A DNA stretch of 64,000 nucleotides from positions 62,001 to 126,000 of the forward strand of contig NZ_WBOL01000009.1 of the NCBI RefSeq assembly GCF_008973715.1, given 5' to 3'. This stretch comes from Nitrincola schmidtii. GTDB taxonomy: Bacteria; Pseudomonadota; Gammaproteobacteria; Pseudomonadales; Balneatricaceae. Below, piece by piece: positions 52,455-62,018 of this stretch (the stretch's first letter is position 1; each line of letters begins with the position of its first letter). The notes under the pieces were generated by a model. The model was not told where the DNA came from. It saw only the letters and a list, made by a program, of their open reading frames with translations, and did no database searches. The translations under genes and the position numbers were made by a program.

Positions 52455-53738
52455 TCAGATCCCTAACTTATCTCTAAGGGTGTAGTAGGTTGCCCCCAAA
52501 GCGGTAAAGGGAATACGGAATAATCGACCACCTGGGAAAGGATAATGCGGTAGGCTGGCAAAGGCATCCAGACGCTCTGCTTGACCTTGAATCGCGAGTG
52601 CCAAAGCTTTTCCAGCGACATGGGTAAAGGTGACACCATGGCCTGAGCAGCCTTGGGAGTAATAGACATTGCTACCAATTCTGCCCATTTGCGGTAAACG
52701 AGACAGGGTTAACAAAAAATTACCTGTCCAAGTATATTCAATTTTAACCTTCTCTAACTCTGGGAAGGTTTTTAACATTTTAGGGCGAATAATGCGTTCA
52801 ATATCATCGGGGTCGCGTGCGCCATAAATCACGCCGCCGCCATAGATAAGGCGCTTGTCACCTGACAGTCGATAGTAATCCAGCAGGTAGTTACAGTCTT
52901 CTACACAATAATCTTGTGGAAGCAGACGAGCAGCCACCTCTTCACTCAAGGGTTCAGTGGTAATCACTTGTGTGCCGCATGGCATCGATTTTGAGGCGAG
53001 TTGAGGCAGCAGGTCACCTAAGTAAGCATTACCAGCAACCACGGCAAAGCGGGCTTTCACAGAGCCGTTAGCGGTAACCAGTTGAACGGGTTCACCCTGT
53101 TTTATGTCAGTAACCGCAGAGTGTTCGTAAATAACACCACCCAGTGATTCCAGTGCAGCTGCTTCACCGAGTGCTAGATTTAATGGATGAATATGTCCAC
53201 CTCGATGGTCCAGTGCTCCGCCGACATAACGATCGGTATCGACGACAGAGCGAATACCATTAGCATCCAGAATTTCTAATTGGTCATAGCCAAAGCGCTT
53301 CCATAAAGCTTGTTGTGCTTCAAGGTGCTTGATCTGTTGACCGGTAATGGCGGCAAAGACTCCGCCATCTTTTAAGTCGCACTGAATGTCATATTGCTGA
53401 ACACGATCACGAATGATCTGTCCGCCCTCAAAGGCCATCTCAGCTAAAAGTTTTAGATTACCCGCAGAGGTTTGTTTTTCAATGGTGTCTAAGTCGCGGC
53501 TATAACTATTTACAATTTGTCCACCGTTACGACCAGACGCTCCCCAGCCAACAGTGGCGGCTTCAAGTACGACAACTTTAAAACCTGCCTCAGCTAAAAA
53601 GAGCGCCGTCGAAAGCCCTGTATAACCTGCACCAATGATGCAGACATCTGCTTCAATATGCTCTCGAAGTGCTGGGCGTTCGGGAACGGGATTGGCAGAA
53701 GCGGCATAGTAGGATGGAACCGGTTCAAATGCTGTCAT
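52455..53738 (-). CDS. puuB: FAD-dependent amine oxidoreductase, PuuB-like
   Basis: 427 residues. DadA-type FAD fold: ADVCIIGAGYTGLSTAL with GAGYTG at 36-41, GWGASGRNGGQI, and YSQGCSGHGVTFTHVAGKALA near the C-terminus. The SYYAASANPVPERPALR start matches gamma-glutamylputrescine oxidases. In the Puu route it would oxidise gamma-glutamylputrescine. The ligase puuA and hydrolase puuD are not in this window, so the true substrate is inferred from aguAB and the divergent puuC-like gene. Confidence 0.8.
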   Translation of the reverse strand: MTAFEPVPSYYAASANPVPERPALREHIEADVCIIGAGYTGLSTALFLAEAGFKVVVLEAATVGWGASGRNGGQIVNSYSRDLDTIEKQTSAGNLKLLAEMAFEGGQIIRDRVQQYDIQCDLKDGGVFAAITGQQIKHLEAQQALWKRFGYDQLEILDANGIRSVVDTDRYVGGALDHRGGHIHPLNLALGEAAALESLGGVIYEHSAVTDIKQGEPVQLVTANGSVKARFAVVAGNAYLGDLLPQLASKSMPCGTQVITTEPLSEEVAARLLPQDYCVEDCNYLLDYYRLSGDKRLIYGGGVIYGARDPDDIERIIRPKMLKTFPELEKVKIEYTWTGNFLLTLSRLPQMGRIGSNVYYSQGCSGHGVTFTHVAGKALALAIQGQAERLDAFASLPHYPFPGGRLFRIPFTALGATYYTLRDKLGI

Positions 53739-53856
53739 TACAACCTCTCTTTACAAATAATATTCAGTCTATGCTAGAAAAACGTTTCTTTAAAGCGGGT
53801 TACAGTTGGAATTTACCTGCTATGATATTGCTATATCTTCAGCTGATGAGGTTCTT

Positions 53857-55356
53857 ATGTCCACAATAAAAACACGTGACGCTTGGGAAGCCATGGCGGC
53901 GTCTCTTTCAATTAATGGTCAAGCCTTTATTAATGGCCAATATTGCGATGCTGTTTCAGGTGAAACCTTTGCATCCATCAGTCCTTTGGACGGTAAGGTT
54001 CTTGCGCAGGTCGCTTCTTGCGATCAAGCCGATGTTGATTTGGCCGTGCAAGTAGCGCGTAAAAGTTTTGAATCCGGTGTTTGGCGTGATGCCGCCCCCA
54101 CACGTCGTAAAAAAGTGTTGCTACGCTTTGCAGAGCTTATTCTAGAGCATAAAGAAGAGCTGGCATTGCTTGAAACCCTAGATATGGGTAAGCCCATTAA
54201 TCACTCATTGAAAGGTGATGTCCCAGCTACCGCTCGTGCGATGAGTTGGACCGCTGAAGCGATCGATAAAGTTTATGATGAGTTAGCGCCTACTCCGGCT
54301 AATCAGATTGGTATGGTTACTCGTGAGCCTATCGGTGTCGTCGGTGCTATCGTGCCTTGGAATTTCCCATTGATCATGGCGTCATGGAAGTTGGCGCCCG
54401 CATTAGCAACCGGTAACTCAGTTATTTTAAAACCTTCTGAAAAGTCTCCGTTGACGGCGATTCGTCTTGCGGCATTAGCAAAAGAAGCCGGTATTCCTGA
54501 TGGGGTTTTTAATGTCTTACCGGGTTATGGTCATACTGCAGGTAAGGCACTTGCGCTGCATATGGATGTTGATTGTTTGGTATTCACTGGATCCACGGGT
54601 ATTGCTAAGCAATTAATGATCTATGCAGGCGAATCCAATATGAAGCGTGTTTGGCTGGAAGCGGGTGGTAAAAGCCCTAATATTGTTTTTGCTGATGCCC
54701 CAGACTTGGATCGTGCCGCTGCAGAGGCTGCTTCAGCGATTGCTTATAACCAGGGTGAAGTCTGTACTGCCGGTACACGTCTGCTAGTCGAAGATAGCAT
54801 TAAAGATGTTTTTGTAGCAAAAGTGGTCGAAGCCCTGAAAAAGTGGCAACCCGGTCATCCGCTGGATCCGAAAACCACCTGTGGCGCTATCGTCGATAAA
54901 GCTCAACTTGAGCGGATTATTCATTATATTGAAGCCGGTAAGAATGAAGGCGCTGACTTAGCAACCGGCGGTCATCAAGTCATGCAAGAAACCGGTGGTT
55001 GTTTTGTTCAGCCAACGGTTTTTAATAATGTGCATAACAAAATGACGATTGCTGCGGAAGAAATTTTTGGCCCCGTGCTATCTGTTATCCCATTCACTAG
55101 TGTTGAAGAAGCCATCGCTATTGCCAATGATAGTATTTATGGTTTGGCAGCCGGTGTATGGACAGCTGACATCAACAAAGCACACAAAACTGCTAAAGCG
55201 CTTCGTGCTGGCAGTGTGTGGATTAACCATTATGATGGTGGCGATATGACCGCGCCTTTCGGTGGCTTTAAGCAATCGGGGAATGGTCGTGATAAGTCAT
55301 TGCACGCATTCGATAAGTACACTGAGTTAAAAGCTACTTGGATTGAACTTTACTGA
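53857..55356 (+). CDS. puuC: Aldehyde dehydrogenase, PuuC-like
   Basis: 499 residues from ATG 53857, with GAGG about five bases upstream. NAD(P)-dependent aldehyde dehydrogenase: VVGAIVPWNFPLIMASWK, FTGSTGIAK, general base Glu268 (WLEAGGKSPN) and catalytic Cys303 (NQGEVCTAG). EEIFGPVLSVIPF and PFGGFKQSGNGRDKS close the fold. It matches gamma-glutamyl-gamma-aminobutyraldehyde dehydrogenase in length and start. It diverges from the puuB-like gene, suggesting shared control. A good terminator follows. Confidence 0.85.
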   Translation: MSTIKTRDAWEAMAASLSINGQAFINGQYCDAVSGETFASISPLDGKVLAQVASCDQADVDLAVQVARKSFESGVWRDAAPTRRKKVLLRFAELILEHKEELALLETLDMGKPINHSLKGDVPATARAMSWTAEAIDKVYDELAPTPANQIGMVTREPIGVVGAIVPWNFPLIMASWKLAPALATGNSVILKPSEKSPLTAIRLAALAKEAGIPDGVFNVLPGYGHTAGKALALHMDVDCLVFTGSTGIAKQLMIYAGESNMKRVWLEAGGKSPNIVFADAPDLDRAAAEAASAIAYNQGEVCTAGTRLLVEDSIKDVFVAKVVEALKKWQPGHPLDPKTTCGAIVDKAQLERIIHYIEAGKNEGADLATGGHQVMQETGGCFVQPTVFNNVHNKMTIAAEEIFGPVLSVIPFTSVEEAIAIANDSIYGLAAGVWTADINKAHKTAKALRAGSVWINHYDGGDMTAPFGGFKQSGNGRDKSLHAFDKYTELKATWIELY

Positions 55357-55379
55357 TTGTAAGTACTTACTTCTTTCAA

Positions 55380-55408
55380 GGGGCAGTTAAATTAACTTGC
55401 CCCTTTTT
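55380..55408 (+). terminator. Terminator after the PuuC-like gene
   Basis: GGGGCA and TGCCCC enclose an inner GTTAA/TTAAC stem with one bulged T, followed by TTTTT. It is about 23 bases after the stop and faces a convergent gene. Confidence 0.85.
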
Positions 55409-55427
55409 ACCAAGGTTGGCTTAACGC

Positions 55428-55817
55428 CTAGCCAAACTGCTTGTTTAGCCACGCAATAATATCGTTAGACTCGTACATCCATGTTACCTGTCCTTGATCA
55501 TCGGTGATTTGCAAACAGGGTACAGTCACTTTTCCACCACCCGCTTGAAGTGCTTGTCGATGCGCAGGATCATGTTGTGTATCACGAATTTCAATATTAA
55601 GCCCTAAGCGAGCAATCTCTTTGCGTACTTTGATACAAAAAGGACAGGCTTGGAATTGATAGAGTGCGAGTTTATCAGTGGCAGTATCGACGATTGCTTG
55701 TTGTTCAGGAGAACGTGAGATGGCTACTTTAGGTGTGGTTAGCTTTTCCATTAGCAACATAATCGGCGTTAGGATGATACGAAGAAGGCGAAAGAAAGTT
55801 CGGATAACAATGCGCAT
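55428..55817 (-). CDS. Glutaredoxin-like membrane-anchored protein
   Basis: 129 residues. A hydrophobic, basic N-terminus (about 1-24, MRIVIRTFFRLLRIILTP) looks like a membrane anchor. The thioredoxin fold follows with the redox motif CPFC at 58-61, then VTVPCLQI with the cis-Pro and YESNDIIAWL. These are features of the glutaredoxin/GST N-terminal group. Partner proteins are unknown. It is a single gene convergent with puuC. Confidence 0.88.
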   Translation of the reverse strand: MRIVIRTFFRLLRIILTPIMLLMEKLTTPKVAISRSPEQQAIVDTATDKLALYQFQACPFCIKVRKEIARLGLNIEIRDTQHDPAHRQALQAGGGKVTVPCLQITDDQGQVTWMYESNDIIAWLNKQFG

Positions 55818-56008
55818 GGTAAACCTGTTTTGTTTGGGAACGCTTTGGTTCCATCAATATGAATAGGTTGAGACTGATAACAATCAGGGGCGAAAGGATA
55901 GCATGTTATCACTCTTTTTTCTGCGTTGTGTCTTGCTCTTCATTTAGGTCATTTGGCGTTCAAATCTGCTAGAATTTACCCTTAATTCTATTGAGTATCT
56001 TTTACATT

Positions 56009-57241
56009 ATGTCTTTCTCTGCATTAGGCCTCTCCGGGTTTTTTCAACACACACTGGATGAGCTGGGCTATACAGCGCCAACGAAGGTTCAAGAACAAGC
56101 GATACCCGCTGTATTGGAAGGGCGTGATGTATTAGCAGCCGCGGAAACAGGTTCTGGAAAAACGGCTGCTTTTGTCCTGCCGTTATTGGAAAAATTACGC
56201 GATCATACTAGACCGCACAGTCATCAGGTGACCGCATTAATATTAGTGCCTACCCGTGAGCTGGCTGTCCAAGTCAAACAAGCCGTTCAAGAATACTCAC
56301 TGGATTATCCTCGACGCTTAAAAACCCTTGCCGTGTATGGTGGTGTATCGATCAATACGCAGATGCAGGCGATGCTCGCGGGTTGCGATGTGATGGTGGC
56401 AACACCGGGTCGTCTGTTGGATTTGATCGAGAAAAACGCGATTCGTTTGGATCAGGTGGAGTATCTGGTTTTAGATGAAGCGGACCGTATGCTGGATTTG
56501 GGTTTTGCTGATGAATTAGAGCGCATAATGAACCTTTTGCCTGCTCAACGTCAAAATCTACTGTTTTCGGCTACCTTTCCTCAAGAGCTGGATGTGTTAA
56601 TCGATCGTTTGCTGTTTAATCCAGTCTGTATAGAGATTGAACGGCAGAATAAGCTCCCCGATAGCTTAATTCAGCGCCCCATTGAGGTCGATAAAGCGCA
56701 ACGAACGACTCTATTAAGATATTTATTGGCAGAAAATCGTGGTGCACAGTTTTTGGTATTTGTCGCCAGTAAACGCACGGCAGAAAATGTGGCAGATAAG
56801 CTCTACAAGTATGACTTTAATGTGGATACCTTGCATGGCGATAAGCCACAAACTGAACGAAATGCGACGCTAGCAGCTTTCAAAGCAGGCAAGATTCGTG
56901 TTTTAGTCGCAACCGATCTAGCGGCGCGAGGTTTAGATATCCCTTTGTTGCCCTTTGTGGTGAATTACGATTTACCCCGCTCACCCGCTGACTATGTCCA
57001 CCGCATAGGCCGTACGGCAAGGGCTGGAGAAGCAGGAACCGCCTTCACTTTTGTTGACCCGGACAATGATGCTCATTTCAAACTGATCGTTAAACGGAAC
57101 CAGTTGAACGTTTCGCTTGAACAGATTGCAGGCTTTGAACGAACAACGATTTCAGAGTCAACGCCAGCTAAAGGTCAGCTTCCCGTTAAAGGGAAGCGAA
57201 AAAGTAAAAAAGATAAACTACGAGAAGCAGCTGCCCGTTAA
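56009..57241 (+). CDS. DEAD-box RNA helicase (RhlE-like)
   Basis: 410 residues from ATG 56009; a TTG at 55991 would add six residues. Q motif GYTAPTKVQEQAIP, motif I AAETGSGKT (44-52), LVPTRELAVQ, DEAD in VLDEADRMLD, SAT, and ATDLAARGLDIP plus YVHRIGRTARAG in the second RecA domain. The tail is short and basic (GKRKSKKDKLREAAAR). RNA unwinding in ribosome assembly or decay is likely. I cannot separate RhlE from close paralogs with certainty. Confidence 0.93.
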   Translation: MSFSALGLSGFFQHTLDELGYTAPTKVQEQAIPAVLEGRDVLAAAETGSGKTAAFVLPLLEKLRDHTRPHSHQVTALILVPTRELAVQVKQAVQEYSLDYPRRLKTLAVYGGVSINTQMQAMLAGCDVMVATPGRLLDLIEKNAIRLDQVEYLVLDEADRMLDLGFADELERIMNLLPAQRQNLLFSATFPQELDVLIDRLLFNPVCIEIERQNKLPDSLIQRPIEVDKAQRTTLLRYLLAENRGAQFLVFVASKRTAENVADKLYKYDFNVDTLHGDKPQTERNATLAAFKAGKIRVLVATDLAARGLDIPLLPFVVNYDLPRSPADYVHRIGRTARAGEAGTAFTFVDPDNDAHFKLIVKRNQLNVSLEQIAGFERTTISESTPAKGQLPVKGKRKSKKDKLREAAAR

Positions 57242-57267
57242 AACGAGTTTACGTGCAGTGCATCGGC

Positions 57268-57630
57268 TTACGGAAATTTAGATCCAGCGGCAACGGTAAA
57301 GGCTATTTCAACAAGATAATCAGGGTTGGCCAGTTCCGCTTTCACACACGCACGACTCGGTGCCGTACCCTCTGGAAACCAAGCATCCCAGACTTCGTTC
57401 AGTGCGGCGACATTGGCAAAATCTGTAATATAAATCGTAGCAGATAAAATACGGCTTTTATCACTATCAATCTTTGCTAACGCAGCTTCTGCCTGATCAA
57501 AAATCTGGGCGAGCTGACCCTGAATATCCGCACTTAAATCTGACTCCGGTACTTCTACAAAATAAGCCGTACCATTAAATACGGTAATATCAGACCAACG
57601 TTTGCAGGGATTAATGCGATGAATTGTCAT
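57268..57630 (-). CDS. RidA family protein
   Basis: 120 residues. YjgF/RidA fold with AYFVEVPESDLSADIQGQ, LSATIYITDFANVAALNEVW and the conserved Arg in GTAPSRACVKAEL. The classic RidA Arg-Cys region is kept. Members hydrolyse reactive enamines or act in catabolic pathways. It lies alone between the helicase and hut genes. Confidence 0.9.
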   Translation of the reverse strand: MTIHRINPCKRWSDITVFNGTAYFVEVPESDLSADIQGQLAQIFDQAEAALAKIDSDKSRILSATIYITDFANVAALNEVWDAWFPEGTAPSRACVKAELANPDYLVEIAFTVAAGSKFP

Positions 57631-57688
57631 GAAAAGGACCTCTCTCGGATAAAACGGGGTAGTTACCTTACCAGATTTACGCTGACCT

Positions 57689-57726
57689 GAGCAGAGGTAC
57701 TCATCCAGTCCTGAGTACCTCTGCTC
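57689..57726 (+). terminator. 15-bp perfect hairpin with T-tail in front of the hutH 3' end
   Basis: GAGCAGAGGTACTCA, loop of eight, TGAGTACCTCTGCTC is a perfect stem. TTTTT follows on the plus strand only. Plus-strand transcripts would end here before entering hutH antisense. On the hutH (minus) strand the same hairpin forms but has no T-run. Confidence 0.7.
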
Positions 57727-57786
57727 TTTTTAGTGCAGGTTAGTGCTAGAGCTTAAGAGTGTGCATTTAACCCTTAGCAGCGTGAA

Positions 57787-59322
57787 TTAAGCAAAGCTTG
57801 GCAGCAGTCCTTCGGGAATCAAGCTGTTAAGTTGGTTAGATTCCAATAGGTCGATAGCCGACTGTATGTCAGGTGCAAAGAAGCGGTCCTTGTCATAGTA
57901 GGCGACTTTATTTCTGAGCAGTACACGTGCTTTTTCAAGTGTTGCAGTGGTTTTAAGCCCTTTTCTGAAGTCTAAACCCTGGCACGCCGCCAGCCATTCA
58001 ATGGCAATAACACCGCGGGTGTTTTCAGCCATTTCCCACAGACGTTTGCCAGCATTAGGGGCCATGGAAACATGGTCTTCTTGGTTTGCCGACGTAGGTA
58101 AGCTATCAACGCTATGTGGGTGTGCAAGCGCTTTGTTATCGCTGGCTAAGGCGGCTGCCGTGACCTGTGCGATCATAAACCCTGAATTCACCCCACCATT
58201 TTCCACTAAAAATGGAGGCAGCTGAGACATGTGCTTGTCCATCATCAAAGAGACACGACGCTCAGTTAATGAACCAATTTCGGCAATGGCTAATGCGAGG
58301 TTGTCGGCAGCCATGGCCACCGGTTCTGCATGGAAGTTGCCGCCAGAGATAATGTCGCCAGAATCCGAAAACACCAGTGGATTATCTGACACAGCATTGG
58401 ATTCAACCAAAAGAACAGCCGCCGCTTGGCGAATCTGTGTTAAGCAAGCGCCCATGACCTGCGGTTGGCAACGCAGCGAGTAAGGGTCTTGCACTTTATC
58501 GCAATCACTATGAGAGTCACTGACATCGCTACGATCTTGAAGTAGGAAGCGATAGGCTTCAGCAGCATCAATCTGTCCCTGTTGCCCACGAATAGCGTGT
58601 ATGCGCGCATCAAAAGGACTGCGTGAACTGAGAGTCGCTTCCACGGTTAACGAACCACACAAGGTTGCAGCGGCATACAGGTCTTCCGCTTCAAAAAGCC
58701 CACGCAATGCATAAGCAGTCGACACCTGCGTCCCATTTAACAGCGCCAAGCCCTCTTTCGGTGCCAAGGATAGTGTGGGTAGGCCAGCGATTTTCAGCGC
58801 TTCGCTGGCACTGATCCACTGTCCTTGGTAGCGGGCTTGCCCTTCACCCAGTAACACTGCACTCATATGGGCCAACGGTGCCAAGTCTCCCGATGCACCA
58901 ACAGAGCCGCGTAAAGGAATACGAGGATAGATCTCTTTATTGATCAGCGTGATCAGTGCATCAAGTACAGATCGACGAATGCCGGAGAAGCCACGCGCCA
59001 AGCTATTGACCTTTAATACCATGATCAGACGCACGAGTTTGTCTGAAATGGGCTCACCTAATCCGGTGGCATGAGACAAGACCAAAGAGCGCTGTAAGCT
59101 CTCTAAATCCTCTTTTTTAATGCGAGTCTGTGCCAGTAAGCCAAAGCCAGTATTGATTCCGTAGACTGTGCGGTTTTCTTCAACCACTTGATTCACGCAG
59201 TTTACTGAAGCTTCAATCGCCTTGTTGGCGCTTTCAGGCAGTTGAATGTGAACGGGTTCATTGTAGACTTGACGCAATTGAGTCAGTGTCAGTTTTCCAG
59301 GCTGGATCGATAATGAAATCAT
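57787..59322 (-). CDS. hutH: Histidine ammonia-lyase
   Basis: 511 residues. It turns histidine into urocanate and ammonia, the first step of the Hut pathway. The Ala-Ser-Gly triad that forms the MIO cofactor is in [12 protein letters not shown] at 143-145. [30 protein letters not shown] split around QDPYSLRC, and NQEDHVSM are also present. It overlaps hutU by four bases and is the last gene of hutI-G-U-H. Confidence 0.97.
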   Translation of the reverse strand: MISLSIQPGKLTLTQLRQVYNEPVHIQLPESANKAIEASVNCVNQVVEENRTVYGINTGFGLLAQTRIKKEDLESLQRSLVLSHATGLGEPISDKLVRLIMVLKVNSLARGFSGIRRSVLDALITLINKEIYPRIPLRGSVGASGDLAPLAHMSAVLLGEGQARYQGQWISASEALKIAGLPTLSLAPKEGLALLNGTQVSTAYALRGLFEAEDLYAAATLCGSLTVEATLSSRSPFDARIHAIRGQQGQIDAAEAYRFLLQDRSDVSDSHSDCDKVQDPYSLRCQPQVMGACLTQIRQAAAVLLVESNAVSDNPLVFSDSGDIISGGNFHAEPVAMAADNLALAIAEIGSLTERRVSLMMDKHMSQLPPFLVENGGVNSGFMIAQVTAAALASDNKALAHPHSVDSLPTSANQEDHVSMAPNAGKRLWEMAENTRGVIAIEWLAACQGLDFRKGLKTTATLEKARVLLRNKVAYYDKDRFFAPDIQSAIDLLESNQLNSLIPEGLLPSFA

Positions 59323-61025
59323 TTAGACACTCCTTCAGCATCAATCATGGGTAGGTCTAAACCATTTTCGTGGGCACAGTTTTGTGCAATCTCGTAGCCT
59401 GCATCCGCATGTCGCATAACACCCGTACCTGGATCGTTCCGCAGTACACGACCTAAACGCGCATGTGCTGCATCGGTACCATCGGCAACAATGACGACAC
59501 CTGAGTGTTGCGAGAAGCCCATGCCAACACCGCCACCATGATGCAAAGATACCCAGGTTGCACCCCCAGCGGTATTGAGAAGCGCATTTAATAACGGCCA
59601 ATCTGACACAGCATCTGATCCATCCATCATACTTTCTGTTTCACGGTTGGGGCTAGAAACCGATCCGGAGTCTAAATGATCACGTCCAATCACGATGGGC
59701 GCTTTAAGTTCACCATTGCGTACCATCTCATTGAACGCCTGACCTAAGCGAACACGGTCTTTCAAACCGACCCAGCAGATGCGCGCTGGAAGGCCTTGGA
59801 AACTGATACGCTCTCGCGCCATATCCAACCAATTATGCAGATGCTTATCGTCAGGAAGCAGTTCTTTAACCTTAGCATCGGTTTTATAGATATCTTCTGG
59901 ATCACCGGATAACGCCACCCAGCGAAAAGGTCCAATACCTTGGCAGAATAATGGACGAATATAGGCAGGAACGAAGCCTGGAAAATCGAAAGCGTTGCTG
60001 ACACCCTCTTCCTGAGCCATTTGACGAATATTGTTGCCATAGTCAAAGGTTGGAATGCCTTGTGCTTGGAAGTCTAACATCGCCTTAACGTGAACCGCCA
60101 TGGACTGTTTTGCCGCCTTAACGACAACGTCTGGTTCGGTTTTTCCACGTGAAACATATTCTTCCCATGTCCAGCCTGCTGGCAAATAGCCATGTAACGG
60201 GTCGTGCGCACTGGTTTGATCGGTAACCATATCGGGACGAATTCCACGGCGAACCAGTTCAGGCAGCACATCAGCAGCGTTGGCACATAAACCAATAGAT
60301 ACGGCCTCACCTGCCTCTGTGTAGCGTTTTATGCGTGCTAAGGCATCGTCTAAGTCTGTGGCTTGTTCATCCAAATAACGAGTACGTAGACGGAAATCGA
60401 GACTGCTTTGCTGACACTCAATATTTAAAGAGCAAGCGCCAGCAAGGGTGGCTGCCAGTGGTTGAGCGCCACCCATTCCACCTAAGCCAGCGGTTAAAAT
60501 CCAACGACCTTTCAAGTTACCGTCATAATGCTGGCGCCCTGCTTCAACAAAGGTTTCGTAAGTCCCTTGAACAATGCCTTGTGAGCCGATATAGATCCAC
60601 GATCCAGCAGTCATCTGGCCATACATCATTAAACCTTTACGATCCAATTCGTTGAAGTGTTCCCAGGTTGCCCAATGAGGTACCAAGTTTGAATTGGCAA
60701 TTAACACGCGGGGTGCATCGGCATGTGTTTTGAAAACGCCAACAGGCTTCCCTGATTGCACTAACAAGGTTTCATCATTTTCTAAACGCTTGAGTACTTC
60801 AACAATTTTATCGAAGCAAGGCCAGTTACGTGCAGCACGACCAATGCCACCATAAACCACCAGATCTTCAGGACGTTCAGCAACGTCTGGGTGCAAGTTG
60901 TTCATCAACATGCGCATGGCCGCTTCGGTTAACCAGCTTTTGCAGCTCAGTGTCGTACCCGTCGGTGCTTTAATGACACGGCTAGCATCATGACGTAAAT
61001 CATTCAGTGTGTGTGGGGCATTCAT
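59319..61025 (-). CDS. hutU: Urocanate hydratase
   Basis: 568 residues. An NAD-dependent enzyme that converts urocanate to imidazolonepropionate. [53 protein letters not shown] and [15 protein letters not shown] are the family blocks. GAGG lies seven bases before the ATG. It starts 39 bases after hutG. A parS-like sequence occurs at 60141 in its coding region. Confidence 0.97.
   Translation of the reverse strand: MNAPHTLNDLRHDASRVIKAPTGTTLSCKSWLTEAAMRMLMNNLHPDVAERPEDLVVYGGIGRAARNWPCFDKIVEVLKRLENDETLLVQSGKPVGVFKTHADAPRVLIANSNLVPHWATWEHFNELDRKGLMMYGQMTAGSWIYIGSQGIVQGTYETFVEAGRQHYDGNLKGRWILTAGLGGMGGAQPLAATLAGACSLNIECQQSSLDFRLRTRYLDEQATDLDDALARIKRYTEAGEAVSIGLCANAADVLPELVRRGIRPDMVTDQTSAHDPLHGYLPAGWTWEEYVSRGKTEPDVVVKAAKQSMAVHVKAMLDFQAQGIPTFDYGNNIRQMAQEEGVSNAFDFPGFVPAYIRPLFCQGIGPFRWVALSGDPEDIYKTDAKVKELLPDDKHLHNWLDMARERISFQGLPARICWVGLKDRVRLGQAFNEMVRNGELKAPIVIGRDHLDSGSVSSPNRETESMMDGSDAVSDWPLLNALLNTAGGATWVSLHHGGGVGMGFSQHSGVVIVADGTDAAHARLGRVLRNDPGTGVMRHADAGYEIAQNCAHENGLDLPMIDAEGVSK
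60141..60156. promoter_or_regulatory. parS-like site inside hutU
   Basis: TTTTCCACGTGAAACA differs from the perfect site only at position 2 (T instead of G). It lies 54 kb from the dnaA region. The core is intact, so ParB could bind, though weakly. Confidence 0.5.
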
Positions 61026-61064
61026 ATTGGAAACCTCTTATTTCTTGTTAGTTGATGGCTTAAA

Positions 61065-62018
61065 TTAGCGATTAAGCGTGATTTGATGAACAAGGCGCGC
61101 GGCTAGGCGTGCTGTATGCGCGTCTTGATCAAATTCAGGGTTAAGTTCAGCTAGATCCATTAAGCGTAGTTTGCCGCTATCACGAATCTGCATCAGTAAG
61201 GGTTCGATCACTTCTAGACTGACCCCTCGGGCAGCCGGGGCGCTTACGCCTGGTGCCTGTGCAGCCGGGAAAACATCTAAATCAATGGTTAGGTATAGGT
61301 GGTCGCATTGATTCATAAATCGCTCAAGCTGCGCTTGTAAATTAGGAAGGTCCTTTGATGTCATCTGTAAGTCTTCTTGATACCAAACCTTTAACCTATC
61401 TGCGCGCTCAAAAAGCGCTGGTGTGTTACTCATACGACTGACACCAAGACACGCATATTCGAATTTCCAGTGATGGTGAGCACATACTTCGGCTATTTGA
61501 GCAAAGGGAGTGCCTGAAGAGGTTAGCTGACAGTTTGGATCGCGAAGGTCAAAATGAGCATCAAAGTTGATAATGCCAATACGAGGTTTAGCTTCACTTT
61601 TTTTAATGTGATTAGACAATCCTGACCAGCTAGCAAAGGCGATTTCATGACCACCTCCTAAGCCAATAGGAAAGTGTCCCTGATCAAGAAGATGGGTAAT
61701 ATTTTCAGCAAAGTCGACTTGAGCCTGTTCTAAGGCGTCCTCTACGCACACAATATCACCGCATTCATAGAGTGGATTGCTTTGTAGCCAAGGAAGATTA
61801 ATCAACTGTTGTCGAAGTGCATGAGGGCCCACAGCAGCACCAATACGACCTTGGTTTCGACGTACGCCTGCATCGCAAGCGAAACCAAGCAATGCCACAC
61901 CCGCTGGCTTATCCAGAGAGATAGCTTGGATCATCTGATGCCAGCGTGTGCTGTTAGGTTCAGGGTCCTGTCGCCCTTTCCATAAAGACATCATGTCGGT
62001 AGCAGTGATATGACTCAT
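61065..62018 (-). CDS. hutG: Formimidoylglutamase
   Basis: 317 residues. An arginase/ureohydrolase-fold metalloenzyme that splits N-formimidoylglutamate into glutamate and formamide. Mn ligands are in GLGGGHEIAFASW, INFDAHFDLRD and TIDLDVFPAAQAPGVSAPA. It overlaps hutI by four bases. The EPNSTRWHQ and LGFACDAGVRRNQGR starts are typical. Confidence 0.95.
   Translation of the reverse strand: MSHITATDMMSLWKGRQDPEPNSTRWHQMIQAISLDKPAGVALLGFACDAGVRRNQGRIGAAVGPHALRQQLINLPWLQSNPLYECGDIVCVEDALEQAQVDFAENITHLLDQGHFPIGLGGGHEIAFASWSGLSNHIKKSEAKPRIGIINFDAHFDLRDPNCQLTSSGTPFAQIAEVCAHHHWKFEYACLGVSRMSNTPALFERADRLKVWYQEDLQMTSKDLPNLQAQLERFMNQCDHLYLTIDLDVFPAAQAPGVSAPAARGVSLEVIEPLLMQIRDSGKLRLMDLAELNPEFDQDAHTARLAARLVHQITLNR

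Noticed and set aside
59341-60310. Several 78-94 codon frames inside hutU
   Set aside because: They are shadow frames of the long, well-conserved hutU gene.
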